The notes below the pieces were generated by a model. That model saw nothing but the letters and a program-made list of their open reading frames with translations, searched no databases and had not been told where the DNA came from. From assembly GCA_001567255.1 (NCBI GenBank), contig LNBW01000079.1, forward strand, positions 124,001 to 188,000: a stretch of 64,000 nucleotides of DNA, written 5' to 3'. The DNA is from Bacteroidetes bacterium OLB9. GTDB taxonomy: Bacteria > Bacteroidota > Bacteroidia > Chitinophagales > Saprospiraceae. The translations under genes and the position numbers were made by a program. Shown piece after piece: positions 29,301-38,625 of the stretch; the stretch's first letter is position 1, and every line of letters starts with the position of its first letter.

Positions 29301-31808
29301 GCTGGTATTTACCAGCTGGAAGGGTTGGCTCCTAACGGATGCAAATCCATTCAGGAAGTCAACATCGGTTTTGATACCATACATCCGGTTTTTATGGTAC
29401 TTCCTGTTGATACCCTAACTTGTTCAAAACCAGAAGTGACCTTGAAAACTGAATATAAGGGTAATGGAACAATCGAGTGGAATCCTGGGAATGTAAAGAA
29501 TAATCAATTATTAGTAAAATCACCGGGTATCTATTACGTAAAAGTAACAGGCGAAAACAATTGTAGTACATTGGATAGCGTTGAGGTGATAGAATCTAAA
29601 AACTTCCCTACTTATGAGTCAGATGCTAGTACAATCAATTGTAAGGATAGGCTTTCAACCATTACAATTACGCCCACGAGTCCATATGAAATGATAAATT
29701 GGGACAATCTGAATAATCCCGACCAGATAGATGATAATTCTCTTCAAAAGGTAACTTCTTTTACCGGAGTATATACATTTTTTATTACCAATGATGAAGG
29801 ATGTGTAACTTCAGGTTCAGTTGAAGTCATAGCAGATATTGAAATGCCAAAAGTATTAAAGAAAATTATCGATACCTTGGATTGTAATAGGAAAGTGATT
29901 GATATCGGAGTTGTTCTGAATGAATCTGCGAGTTCATTCCTATGGAATGGTCCCAACTTATTTGATTTTATTACAAGAGATTCGGTGATTTCTGTAAGAA
30001 CTCCTGGCAGGTACACCGTCCAGATTTCCGGAGAAAATCATTGTATTACAGTGACAAATTTTGAAGTTATTCTAGATGAAAATGACCCTGAATATTCAGT
30101 TTTCACAGATACATTGACGTGCGATAAGGGCAAAATTAACATTGGAATTAACGCGGTCACTCTGGGATTGGAATATTTATGGTCAGGACCTAGTGGTTTT
30201 TCAAGCACTTTACATAATCCTAAAGTATTTGAACCGGGACTGTATGTCGTGACGATCACCGGTAAAAACGGTTGTGTCATCAAAGATTCTATTGATGTCC
30301 ATCAAATTATTACACATCCTGAAATTATAGTGCAGGACACTTTTTATATGCCATGTGACCTGAGTGGTGTTCAGTTGAATCTAGCATCAGAAGATCAAAT
30401 TAGGACGTATTTTTGGATACTACCTGATGGAAGTTTATCTGCTGATTCAACGCCGATTGCTTTAACTGAGGGTGCAGGTACTGTCCAGATTGTAGATAAT
30501 TATGGTTGCCCTAGTCAGTCTGCTAATTTTGTGGTTTATAAAGATCCGACACCGGCCGCGTTTGATTACACTACGGATACGTTAACTTGCCAGAAAACCG
30601 TAATTTCATTAAGTGCATCAAGTGAGGAATCTGTCGAATACGAATGGATATCTCCGGATGGAAACAGACTATATACGTCGCATATTAATGGTACAGAAGC
30701 TGGGGATTATACCCTGATAGTCACAAATATAAGAAGATGTAAAGATACCGTTATAATCAATGTACCTATAGATACCATTCATCCAAGCATCACTTTACAT
30801 TCAGATGGATTGATTCAATGCACCCATAGAAATGTACTTTTAGATGCAAGTGGTTCACCTTCAGGACAGATCTATAGAGGTAGATGGACGACTTTAGATG
30901 GCAATATTTCCAGTGTGATTACGGATTATATTGTCAATGTTGATAAATCAGGAACCTATTATTTTGATTTGACCAATATTGTAAATGGCTGTGTGAGTAC
31001 AGAGTCTATATTTATCGATGAGACACCTTCCTCCTTCAACCAAATGTTTGCAGAGGTTCAAATACCCTATTGTGAAGCTGTACCTAATGGTAGTATTAGA
31101 ATAGGAGAATTAAACGGTATTCCACCATATGTGCTTTTTCTGAATGGCCAAAATAAGGGCAATCAAGTTTTATTTGAAAATCTATCAGCAGGCACTTATA
31201 AGGTTGAAGCTATTGACAATCATGGATGTTCTGTCATAGAATATGTAGAGGTACCTTCCAATGGCAATCTTGAGGTAACGATTGATGATGAGTATTTCAT
31301 CCTTTTTGGTGATTCCTTATTGCTCAGACCTGAAGGACTGAATGATTTAACTGGGAAAGCAGTTCTGCGTTGGTTTAAAGGAGATACTCTGGTTTGTACA
31401 GGTTGTACAGAATTATGGGTAAGGCCATTTGTTAATACGGTCTATACAATTGAGCAATCTATAGAAGGATTGTGTAAAGAAACAGTGCATGTCCTAGTAA
31501 GAGTGCGGACCAATATGAATGATGCGATACCCAATGTATTTAGACCAGAATCAAGCTCAGGCAATGAGCGTTTTTATATTCCTCAAACCAGAGGTATAAA
31601 ACAAATCAAGCGGATTTTGATATTTGACAAATGGGCTGAAAATGTATATGCAGCTTATCATCTGAGCCCAGGATTGAAAGAGTCAGGATGGGACGGTACT
31701 TTCAATGGCAAAGAATGCGAACAGGGTGTTTATATTGTTATTGCAGAGTTGTTGCTTTCTAATGGACAAACGTGGATATATAAAGGCGATGTGACCTTAT
31801 TAAGGTAA
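26399..31808 (+). CDS. Giant P-domain adhesin with about fifteen Ig-like repeats, a SprB repeat and type B T9SS C-terminus, one frame break
   Basis: Secreted/surface protein of 1802 residues when repaired. Signal peptide FFLFILLMTGQSVLAQ, then a proprotein-convertase P-domain-like module (~25-185: GVCGVQLKFKHPFMKELFID, LISPSGQVVHLTGGD, NGVWTFRCIDFEDGGAG) with no protease domain attached. A linker leads into about fifteen ~79-residue repeats beginning (D)TLTC or (D)xIxC. A SprB-like repeat (NGIPPYVLFLNGQ) and a gliding-associated C-terminal domain (NVFRPESSSGNERFYI ... ILIFDKWAENVY) finish the protein. The first frame stops at 28394-28396; removing one A from AAA at 28370-28372 changes QIKCSGNL to QINAPGIYTVEV and joins the next frame. 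Likely attached to the cell surface through T9SS; function as adhesin is inferred. Confidence 0.87.
27480..31025 (+). repeat. About fifteen ~79-residue protein repeats in the adhesin
   Basis: Repeats start near a D(T/S)(L/I)TC motif (DTLTCIHDT, DSLTCRVDS, DTLTCSKPE, DTLTCDKGK, DTLTCQKTV) and end with G.Y.(V/I).(V/I)T...GC. Two Cys per repeat suggest a disulphide-locked Ig-like fold. DNA copies are diverged, so no recent expansion is visible. Confidence 0.78.
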
Positions 31809-31953
31809 AAAATAACCGGACTATTAGCCTTTTGTTTATGGTTTAGGGCCATTGGTAGATGTTTTTTGCTCCTTCAGCGATAAGTTTTATGTTTTGTGAT
31901 GGACTTAGTTATTTTTGTAAATAATTATATCAACTTAAAAATTTGAATCAATA

Positions 31954-33738
31954 ATGAAGTCTTTTTTCAAATCTGTATTTGCATCTTGTTTAGGTATCGT
32001 CATTGCTTTTGCAGCTATTTTCTTGATTATTATGATTTTTGCTGCTACAAGCATGAGTACATCAACATCGTATTCTGACAATAGTATTTTGAAGCTCAGC
32101 TTGGAAGAAATTGTGCCTGAAAAAACTGATAATGTTGTGCAGTCTTCTTCTGTGTTTTCTAGTAAAGTAGAAGCCCTCGGCCTTAGGAGGATTTTAAAAT
32201 TGATAGATGCTGCTGCAAAGGATGATAAGATCAAAGGTATTTTAATTGAAAATGGTAGTACTTCGGTAGGTCAGGCTACTTTATTGAGCTTGACAGAAGG
32301 TTTGAAAAAATTTAAGGAGAGTGGTAAGTTTATATACTCTTATGCAGATTATCACAGCCAATCTTCTTATATGTTATGTTCTGTAGCTGATTCTATGTTT
32401 TTAAATCCACAAGGAGGTGTTGATTTAAAAGGTTTTGCAGTGGCAATCCCATTTTTCAAGAATACATTAGACAAAATAGGGGTAGGTATGAATATTTTTT
32501 ATGCAGGAAATTTCAAAAGTGCCACAGAACCCTATCGACTTAACGAAATGAGTGAGTATAACCGTATTCAGACCAGAGCGTTTCTCGACGATATGAAAGA
32601 TATTATGATTGACGTAATCAGTGCAAATAGGCCATTGTCACGAGAAAAAATAGATAATATCATGAATGAACTTGGCGGGCGGACAGCTGAAAAATCTCTT
32701 GAAAATGGTTTGGTTGATGTGATCTTTTACAAGGACGAAATGGAAGATTTTCTAAAAGAAAAGTTAGGAGTGAAAAAAGATAAAAAGCTAAAAACCATTT
32801 CATTGTCTAAGTATAATACTTTGGCTGATATCAAAGAAGAATCAAAAGGCAAAGATAAAATTGCGATAGTATATGCTGAAGGAGAAATAGCCTATGGTGG
32901 TAATGAGCCTGGTGTTATTTCAGATGAACGCTATATGAAAATGTTGAGAAAAATTCGTAATGATGATAATATAAAGGCTGTCGTTTTGCGTGTCAATAGC
33001 CCTGGAGGAAGCGCATTTGCTAGTGAAATGATTTGGCGGGAATTAGAGCAAATCAAAGCTGCCGGTAAACCTGTGATTGCTTCATTTGGCGATTATGCTG
33101 CTTCAGGTGGATATTATATCTCGTCAGGAGCCGATGTGATCGTATCAGAGCCGAATACACTAACAGGTTCCATCGGTGTATTTTCTATTTTGCCTGATGC
33201 TACAAAATTATTTAATGATAAGCTAGGAATCAATTTTGATACTGTTAAAACTAATGATCTAGCAGTTGGTTTTAGTCCATTTTTACCTCTCTCTGATAAA
33301 GAACGAGCTTTGCTTCAAGAGTCCACACTTGACATCTATGACTTATTTCTTGAAAGAGTGTCAAAGGGTCGTAATTTGCCGCTTGACAGTACAAAAGTTA
33401 TAGCTCAAGGTAGAGTATGGACAGGTCGTGCAGCTCAAAAGATTGGTCTAGTGGATAAGTTAGGAAGCCTTGAAGATGCTATCGGTATCGCAGCAGAAAA
33501 AGCTGGTATGGATGCTTACAAGATTGTTGAATATCCATTTGTAAAAGAAGATTTTTTCACCTCAATCATAAAAGGGATAATACAAGGTCAAAATGGGGAT
33601 GATGATGAAGGTGTTTTATTGAATGTAGCCAATGATAAAAATGCTCAAAAATGGTTAGAAATGGCACGTCAAGCACAATCCATAATCAAGATGAAGGAGC
33701 CTCAAGCACGCATGCCTTTTATTGTAGAATGGAATTAA
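31954..33738 (+). CDS. sppA: Signal peptide peptidase SppA, 67-kDa type
   Basis: Membrane-bound serine/lysine protease degrading cleaved signal peptides. 594 residues, the long two-domain form. N-terminal membrane anchor (FASCLGIVIAFAAIFLIIMIFAAT). The general-base Lys lies in the N-terminal half (AGNFKSATEPYRLNEMS, ~190) and the nucleophile Ser in the C-terminal half (FGDYAASGGYYISSGAD, ~385), followed by TGSIGVFSILPD. The second domain begins IAIVYAEGEIAYGG. The ATG at 31954 gives the anchor immediately. Its last codons overlap by 4 bp the tail of the convergent methyltransferase gene. Confidence 0.94.
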   Translation: MKSFFKSVFASCLGIVIAFAAIFLIIMIFAATSMSTSTSYSDNSILKLSLEEIVPEKTDNVVQSSSVFSSKVEALGLRRILKLIDAAAKDDKIKGILIENGSTSVGQATLLSLTEGLKKFKESGKFIYSYADYHSQSSYMLCSVADSMFLNPQGGVDLKGFAVAIPFFKNTLDKIGVGMNIFYAGNFKSATEPYRLNEMSEYNRIQTRAFLDDMKDIMIDVISANRPLSREKIDNIMNELGGRTAEKSLENGLVDVIFYKDEMEDFLKEKLGVKKDKKLKTISLSKYNTLADIKEESKGKDKIAIVYAEGEIAYGGNEPGVISDERYMKMLRKIRNDDNIKAVVLRVNSPGGSAFASEMIWRELEQIKAAGKPVIASFGDYAASGGYYISSGADVIVSEPNTLTGSIGVFSILPDATKLFNDKLGINFDTVKTNDLAVGFSPFLPLSDKERALLQESTLDIYDLFLERVSKGRNLPLDSTKVIAQGRVWTGRAAQKIGLVDKLGSLEDAIGIAAEKAGMDAYKIVEYPFVKEDFFTSIIKGIIQGQNGDDDEGVLLNVANDKNAQKWLEMARQAQSIIKMKEPQARMPFIVEWN

Positions 33739-34370
33739 TTTTTCTGTAGGATAAACACACGTTGATCGTCTGTGTAGAGCAATTTCAGTTGATAGGTTTT
33801 TGCTATCCAATCAATAGTTTTGTTGTGGTAAAAACTGACGTGTGTAAGATCACGTATATAGTGCCATCTTGGGAATGTATCAAGATGGCACCATGTATTT
33901 GTCATGATGCCTAATATACCTTGAGGTTTTAGGTGTTTGCATATTATATTGATGTCTGCTGATGGATAGTGAAAATGCTCAAAGCATTCTGTAGCTGTAA
34001 TGAAATCATATTGTTTATCCTGAAGTACCGGAAAGAAAAATGGATCGTAAATATCACAATAGTGACCAGCAGTAATAATCAGGTTTGATAATACTGGATC
34101 TGGGCCACAACCATAATCTAAACCTACACCACCTTGTTGTAAGAAAGTTTGTAATGGGCCCCATAATTGTTCTAAAAACTGAAGATAACCCTCATTTTGG
34201 GAGTCGTTTTGGTGTAGTAAGTATCTGGATTGTTCTACTTCAGCAATAGGCAAATGATTTTCACTTACAGAAATGAGCAGGCACTGACTACAGTGATAGA
34301 ATTTCCTATCTTTAAAAGTAAACGATAGTTTACTAACCTGGTGGTTGCAAAGTGGGCAATTCTTCGTCAT
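33735..34370 (-). CDS. Class I SAM-dependent methyltransferase with N-terminal zinc ribbon
   Basis: 211 residues. The N-terminus has two Cys pairs (CPLCNHQ and CSQC, ~5-32) that look like a zinc ribbon. The methyltransferase domain follows with the glycine-rich SAM motif GVGLDYGCGPDPVLSNL (~82-98), an acidic DIYDPFF, and FITATECFEHFHYP as motif IV. HLKPQGILGIMTNTW matches the post-motif. Small proteins of this shape occur widely in Bacteroidota; the substrate is unknown. Convergent with sppA, the two stop ends overlapping by 4 bp. Confidence 0.85.
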   Translation of the reverse strand: MTKNCPLCNHQVSKLSFTFKDRKFYHCSQCLLISVSENHLPIAEVEQSRYLLHQNDSQNEGYLQFLEQLWGPLQTFLQQGGVGLDYGCGPDPVLSNLIITAGHYCDIYDPFFFPVLQDKQYDFITATECFEHFHYPSADINIICKHLKPQGILGIMTNTWCHLDTFPRWHYIRDLTHVSFYHNKTIDWIAKTYQLKLLYTDDQRVFILQKN

Positions 34371-34510
34371 GAAAAGCGGGTATTATCACATTAATGCCTC
34401 AAAACTATCATAATTTTGACAATCCCACAAATCATTATTTGCATTGGATTATTTTATAAAATGTTCAATACTGATGTAAAATGTTTAAATTGCATTCAAA
34501 TTTAATTTTT

Positions 34511-34855
34511 ATGGACATTTATGTAGGAAGTATACCTTTTAAATGGAAGGAAAAGGACTTAAGGGCGATCTTTGAGCCGTTTGGTGATGTCCTATCAGTT
34601 ACCATTATTATCAATAAGTCCACTCGTCAAAACAAAGGATTTGGATTTGTTGCGATGGCATCTGAAGCAGCTGCTCAAAAAGCCATTGCAGCATTGGATA
34701 AATCAGAGCATCTAGGTAGGAAGATTCAGGTACTTCCGGCTACGAGTAAAAAAGAAACGGCAACTAAGGTAAATGATTCGTCCATAACTAGGCTCCTAAG
34801 GTCACATGCAAAAGGTAAGAAGAAGGTTCCAGGATGGCTTAGAAAAGAATTATAA
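34511..34855 (+). CDS. RRM-domain RNA-binding protein
   Basis: 114 residues starting at the ATG at 34511 directly on the first strand of the fold; an upstream in-frame ATG (34481) adds ten residues with no domain role. RNP2 is IYVGSI and RNP1 is KGFGFVAM, with the beta-alpha-beta-beta-alpha-beta order complete by residue ~80. A basic tail follows (RLLRSHAKGKKKVPGWLRKEL). Single-RRM glycine- or lysine-tailed proteins are common in Bacteroidota and cyanobacteria and bind RNA with broad specificity. The amidase gene starts 13 bp after the stop. Confidence 0.9.
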   Translation: MDIYVGSIPFKWKEKDLRAIFEPFGDVLSVTIIINKSTRQNKGFGFVAMASEAAAQKAIAALDKSEHLGRKIQVLPATSKKETATKVNDSSITRLLRSHAKGKKKVPGWLRKEL

Positions 34856-34868
34856 AACAGGCTGATCA

Positions 34869-35636
34869 ATGGACACTTTAATGAAAGTCGGTATTTTGCA
34901 GTACGCTCCACAATGGATGCAACCCGAAGAGAATTTGGTATCCATCGCTGAAATGTGCAGTAACATGTCAACTGACACAGAATTGGTGTTCCTTCCTGAA
35001 ATGTTCAATACCGGATATCAGCTGAAACCGGCTACAATTCCGGTATCATGGCAAGATACAACGATCGACTATTTGGCAAATCTGGCAGATAAGTATCAAA
35101 TAACTTTTGGTGGCAGCATACCATATTTTGATCATTACAAATGGTACAATGCTTTTTTGCTGATTAATAAAAATGGAATAGCCTTTAGATATGATAAATC
35201 AAAGCTTTTCTCACTAGCAGGAGAAGCAGAATATTACACGCCAGGCACAAAAAGAGAAATTTTCCTATATGGAGCATTCAAGCTTTTGCCACTGGTATGT
35301 TATGACTTGAGATTTGCTGACCTAATATATAATGCCGGGATTCCGGATGTCATTATTTATTCTTCTAACTGGCCGGTACAGCGGATTCACCACTGGAAAA
35401 TTTTGCTTGCAGCACGTGCGATTGAAAATCAATGTTACGTGATAGGTATCAATAGGACTGGATTTGATGAGAATGGCAGTGAGTACCCGGGTGTATCCTT
35501 AGTCTTTGATTTTAATGGTTCAGAAATATTGAATTTAGGGCACAATGCTGCCTATGGCGAAGTGATACTTGACCTCAATGCACTGACAACCTTCAGAAGA
35601 AAATTACCTTTTTTAAAAGATCGATCATGTTGCTGA
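34869..35636 (+). CDS. Nitrilase-superfamily amidohydrolase, omega-amidase (YafV) type
   Basis: C-N hydrolase of 255 residues. The catalytic triad is visible: Glu in VFLPEMFNTGY (~43), Lys in YDKSKLFSLAGE (~111) and Cys in LLPLVCYDLRFAD (~145). ARAIENQCYVIGINRTG matches the C-terminal family motif. The CYDLRF context and overall length resemble omega-amidases, which hydrolyse 2-oxoglutaramate or 2-oxosuccinamate and act in amide repair or methionine salvage. The exact substrate is not proven. The start at 34869 aligns with the N-terminus of YafV-like proteins; the Met at 34881 is possible. Confidence 0.88.
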   Translation: MDTLMKVGILQYAPQWMQPEENLVSIAEMCSNMSTDTELVFLPEMFNTGYQLKPATIPVSWQDTTIDYLANLADKYQITFGGSIPYFDHYKWYNAFLLINKNGIAFRYDKSKLFSLAGEAEYYTPGTKREIFLYGAFKLLPLVCYDLRFADLIYNAGIPDVIIYSSNWPVQRIHHWKILLAARAIENQCYVIGINRTGFDENGSEYPGVSLVFDFNGSEILNLGHNAAYGEVILDLNALTTFRRKLPFLKDRSCC

Positions 35637-35646
35637 TTATTACCTC

Positions 35647-35806
35647 GAATTACGTATAAGAAATTTACTGCATGAATTTGTTATTTCATATCTATTCCAG
35701 TAGCCGTCTTTCTGGCCTTGACAATTTAAAACTATACCTGTGAAATAAAATCGCTGCGCCTCATAGCTTTTTTGTATCATTCCCCTTCATAACAATGTCA
35801 TTTGGG
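35647..35806. repeat. Dispersed non-coding repeat, copy A
   Basis: Sequence alignable by eye over ~155 bp, with one or two small gaps, to 48555-48725. The first 56 bp differ at about 11 positions. Both copies keep a small inverted repeat (ATGAA at 35672-35676, TTCAT at 35685-35689). This copy lies between the amidase and glycosyltransferase stop codons. Confidence 0.6.
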
Positions 35807-35816
35807 TGGCACAGGT

Positions 35817-36458
35817 TTAAATTGAGTTGCAGATACTATCAGGTGTATTTCTGTAATATATATATCCGGGATGTTCTATTTTGTGTACTCTGCAGGTTGA
35901 TTTTGCACGATGCCAGAACTCACTATCTTCACTGTACTGGACGTGTTTATTAAACCCGCCCAGATGCCTGAACACTTTTGCTTTGCCAAAAAATGTCGCA
36001 CCAACTATACATTTGGAAAGGTGAATTTTGACTGAAGGGTTATCTCTGTCCTTGACGAAGGGATCACCAATAATGCGTATTCCACCTTCGAGTAGATCCA
36101 CTTCCGGATGCGCCTGCATAAACTGAAATCGATGTTCAATATAGTCCGGCTCATAAGCATCATCGCTGTCTAAGAATCCAAGATATTGTCCTGAAGCAGC
36201 CATAATTCCCACATTTTTTGTTATGGACACTCGACGATTGGAGTGTTTCAAATACCTTATGCGATCATATTGTTGTATGTATTGATTCACAACATCAAAA
36301 GAAGCATCGGTACTTCCATCATCCACGATCAATAATTCGGCATCTTTATAAGTCTGATTGAGAAATGATCCAATACTTCTTTCTAAATAATCAACTCTAT
36401 TGAAAGTAGCCATTATGATTGAAACTATTGGATTATGATCTTTGTAAAGGTCTAACAT
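35817..36458 (-). CDS. Glycosyltransferase family 2
   Basis: GT-A fold sugar transferase of 213 residues from the ATG at 36458 (a TTG at 36497 would add 13 residues). It opens with VSIIMATFNRVDYLERSIGSFLNQ, has the nucleotide-binding LLIVDDGSTDAS (~40-52) and the metal-binding GFLDSDDAYEPDYIE (~92-106), and ends with the acceptor-side SEDSEFWHRA. It is a short, single-domain form without membrane helices, and its acceptor is unknown. It stands alone on the minus strand. The hairpin at 36593-36633 lies upstream. Confidence 0.9.
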   Translation of the reverse strand: MLDLYKDHNPIVSIIMATFNRVDYLERSIGSFLNQTYKDAELLIVDDGSTDASFDVVNQYIQQYDRIRYLKHSNRRVSITKNVGIMAASGQYLGFLDSDDAYEPDYIEHRFQFMQAHPEVDLLEGGIRIIGDPFVKDRDNPSVKIHLSKCIVGATFFGKAKVFRHLGGFNKHVQYSEDSEFWHRAKSTCRVHKIEHPGYIYYRNTPDSICNSI

Positions 36459-36592
36459 TGTTTTGATACATCGCGTATCGTTTGTTTTCTTGTGCAAGAT
36501 AGGACTATTAGCTCGATAAATCTTAATCAGTAGATCAAAATTTAGCCAATAGCAAATTAGTTTCTTCTTTTAGTTTATTAGTAGCTGTAAAA

Positions 36593-36633
36593 TACTAACA
36601 ATCAGGAAAGAAAGCTTTTCCTGATTGTTAGTA
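36593..36633. terminator. Perfect 17-bp inverted repeat, likely terminator of the coiled-coil gene
   Basis: TACTAACAATCAGGAAA (36593-36609), 7-nt loop GAAAGCT, then its exact reverse complement (36617-36633). It lies 16 bp after the stop of the minus-strand coiled-coil gene. The minus-strand trailing sequence is only moderately T-rich (ATTTT), so it may stabilise the 3' end rather than terminate by itself. Confidence 0.7.
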
Positions 36634-36648
36634 ATCATTATAATTTCC

Positions 36649-37608
36649 TTATTTTAACTTGAATGACCCTTTACCAATAGGGAAACCGTTGTTAAACATT
36701 TCAACTTTATATTCACCTTTAACAAGCTGTACCGGAAGTGTCCAGTCTATACAAGCGTTGGTGTCTTCATTCTTGTAATCAATCTCACCTGAAGTAGTAA
36801 ATCTTACCTGTGAGTTGTCCAATTTATTAGTGATGATCCCACTTCCAGAGTCCTCAACAGCGATAGTTTCACCTTGGGGATTGATGATGCGTATGTAAAA
36901 CTTTTTCCTACCTGGAGAAGTAACCATATTGGTTTCAGTCAGGAAACACACTCTCAGTACTTCTACATCTTTGGCTTTTGATCTTTCTTTTAGTTTTCCA
37001 TTTTTCTTAACTTCGTAACCTTTTATCTCTAAAAAATTAATTTTAATGGCGTTAGCCATATCCACTTTTGAATCAAGAGCAGCATTGACTTTTGCCAAAT
37101 TCTCCTTTTCTGCCACCAGTGCATTTTTTGCTTCAATAATTTCCTCTTTAGCTTTTACCTCTGATTCAACACGTTGAGTGAGTTCGACGTTAGATTCAGT
37201 TAGTATTTTGTTTTCCTCTTTCAGTTGCTGGATGTCGGCAAGATACTTAGTAACATTTAAATTTAAATTCTTGATTTCTTGCCTTGCCTTGTCAAGCTCT
37301 TTTTTAGTCCAGATAAGGTTATTGATTTTATCCTTTTGTGCCTTGAGCTCAAGTTTCTGGCTGTCTATCATGGCATTGAGTTGCTCATTGTTACCTCTCA
37401 TTTCTTCAAGACTTTCTAAAGCCGTCTGGTAGTCCTGATCTAGTTCTTCTTGTACCTTTTGAAACTCCATCATTTCTACCTTTTGAACTTGGCTGGTTTC
37501 TGATAGTTTGCTATTGAGGAACCACTGGTAACCGTTTAATCCCAGTAATCCTATGATAATAGTAATCGCAATAGCTTGAAAGTTGTGTTTTGATTGTGAT
37601 GTACTCAT
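36649..37608 (-). CDS. Membrane-anchored coiled-coil protein with C-terminal beta domain, unknown function
   Basis: 319 residues. One N-terminal membrane helix (AIAITIIIGLLGLNGYQWFL, ~12-31) is followed by an almost uninterrupted coiled coil (~35-190, rich in Glu, Lys, Gln and Leu). A C-terminal globular domain of ~120 residues has a beta-rich pattern (VEVLRVCFLTETNMV, FYIRIINPQGETIAVED, WTLPVQLVKGEYKVEMFN). I do not recognise a named family. The layout suggests a periplasmic stalk carrying a beta-sandwich, possibly structural or cell-envelope related. Database names invoking chromosome partitioning for such proteins would rest only on the coiled coil. Monocistronic; a long hairpin follows. 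Confidence 0.8.
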   Translation of the reverse strand: MSTSQSKHNFQAIAITIIIGLLGLNGYQWFLNSKLSETSQVQKVEMMEFQKVQEELDQDYQTALESLEEMRGNNEQLNAMIDSQKLELKAQKDKINNLIWTKKELDKARQEIKNLNLNVTKYLADIQQLKEENKILTESNVELTQRVESEVKAKEEIIEAKNALVAEKENLAKVNAALDSKVDMANAIKINFLEIKGYEVKKNGKLKERSKAKDVEVLRVCFLTETNMVTSPGRKKFYIRIINPQGETIAVEDSGSGIITNKLDNSQVRFTTSGEIDYKNEDTNACIDWTLPVQLVKGEYKVEMFNNGFPIGKGSFKLK

Positions 37609-37733
37609 ATAATATTAAAATTTAATTATTTTAAATAACGATGTAAATATACATACTTATTGTTATTTTTGACATTAATTATACAAAATGGTTATTTACC
37701 ATTAACCAATTAACTAGTGAAAACCCTCAATTT

Positions 37734-38486
37734 ATGTTTTTAGATAAATCATTGTTAAAACGATGCTTGTTTGTTGATATAGAAACGGTTTCTGAATGTG
37801 CTGAGTATAATGATTTAACTGATGTTAAAAAGCATCTATGGGATTTAAAGGCACAACAGCTTTCCAGGCTTCTACCTTTGACAGACACACCGCCTGATGC
37901 TTCAAGCCTTTACGTAGAGAAAGCCGGTATCTTCTCTGAGTTTGCAAAGGTGGTTTGTATTTCTATGGGTTTTTTAAATTTTAAGGATGATGCACCTACA
38001 GAAATTAAAATTAAATCACTATTTGGCGATGATGAGAAAGCAATATTGGAGGATTTTACAAAGTTGTTAAATTCTCATTTTGGAGACACGGAAACTAGTA
38101 GAATTTCTGGACATAATATTAAAGAATTTGATATTCCATTTTTATGCCGTCGCTTGGTTGTTCATCAGATTCCTTTTCCAGCTATGCTAGATATAAGTGG
38201 TAAAAAACCATGGCAAACAACTCATATACAAGACACGATGGATATGTGGAGATTTGGCGACTATAAGAGCTATACTTCTCTACAATTACTAGCAGGCACA
38301 CTAGGAATAGATTCACCTAAAGACGATATTGATGGTAGCATGGTCGGGCAAGTGTACTGGCAGGATCACGATTTAGAACGCATTGTCCATTATTGCCAAA
38401 AAGATGTTGTCACCGTTGCTCAGATCATGTTGAGATATGCAGGTCTAAATCTCATTGGTGAGAATAACATTATCATAGCCAACTAA
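37734..38486 (+). CDS. Predicted 3'-5' exonuclease related to the PolB exonuclease domain
   Basis: DEDD-superfamily nuclease, 250 residues, stand-alone. Acidic residues are visible in the expected order: Asp and Glu in CLFVDIETVSE (~15-17), Asp in GHNIKEFDIPFLCRR (~138) and Asp in HYCQKDVVTVAQIM (~228). The family (exonuclease domain related to that of DNA polymerase B) is common in Bacteroidota and proteobacteria. Its cellular role, probably DNA repair or processing, is not established. Start ATG at 37734. Confidence 0.88.
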   Translation: MFLDKSLLKRCLFVDIETVSECAEYNDLTDVKKHLWDLKAQQLSRLLPLTDTPPDASSLYVEKAGIFSEFAKVVCISMGFLNFKDDAPTEIKIKSLFGDDEKAILEDFTKLLNSHFGDTETSRISGHNIKEFDIPFLCRRLVVHQIPFPAMLDISGKKPWQTTHIQDTMDMWRFGDYKSYTSLQLLAGTLGIDSPKDDIDGSMVGQVYWQDHDLERIVHYCQKDVVTVAQIMLRYAGLNLIGENNIIIAN

Positions 38487-38590
38487 TTCTGCATTTAAGT
38501 AAATGTAAAATTATTTGCTTCATCAGTTTTATTAATACTGGATGTAGAGTTTAGGGCTTTGATACATTTAATTTTTATTGATATACAATA

Positions 38591-38620
38591 TTGCAGGTTG
38601 CAACTATTCAATTATCTTTG
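38591..38620 (+). promoter_or_regulatory. Promoter of lepA, implying a very short leader
   Basis: (A)TTG at 38591-38593, then 19 bp, then TATCTTTG at 38613-38620, matching TAnnTTTG. The lepA ATG begins at 38626, so transcription would start at or within a few bases of the start codon. Confidence 0.6.
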
Positions 38621-38625
38621 CGCCG

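Noticed and set aside
36649..37608. Considered as a chromosome-partition (SMC/ParA-like) protein
   Set aside because: No nucleotide-binding motif; similarity would come only from the coiled coil.
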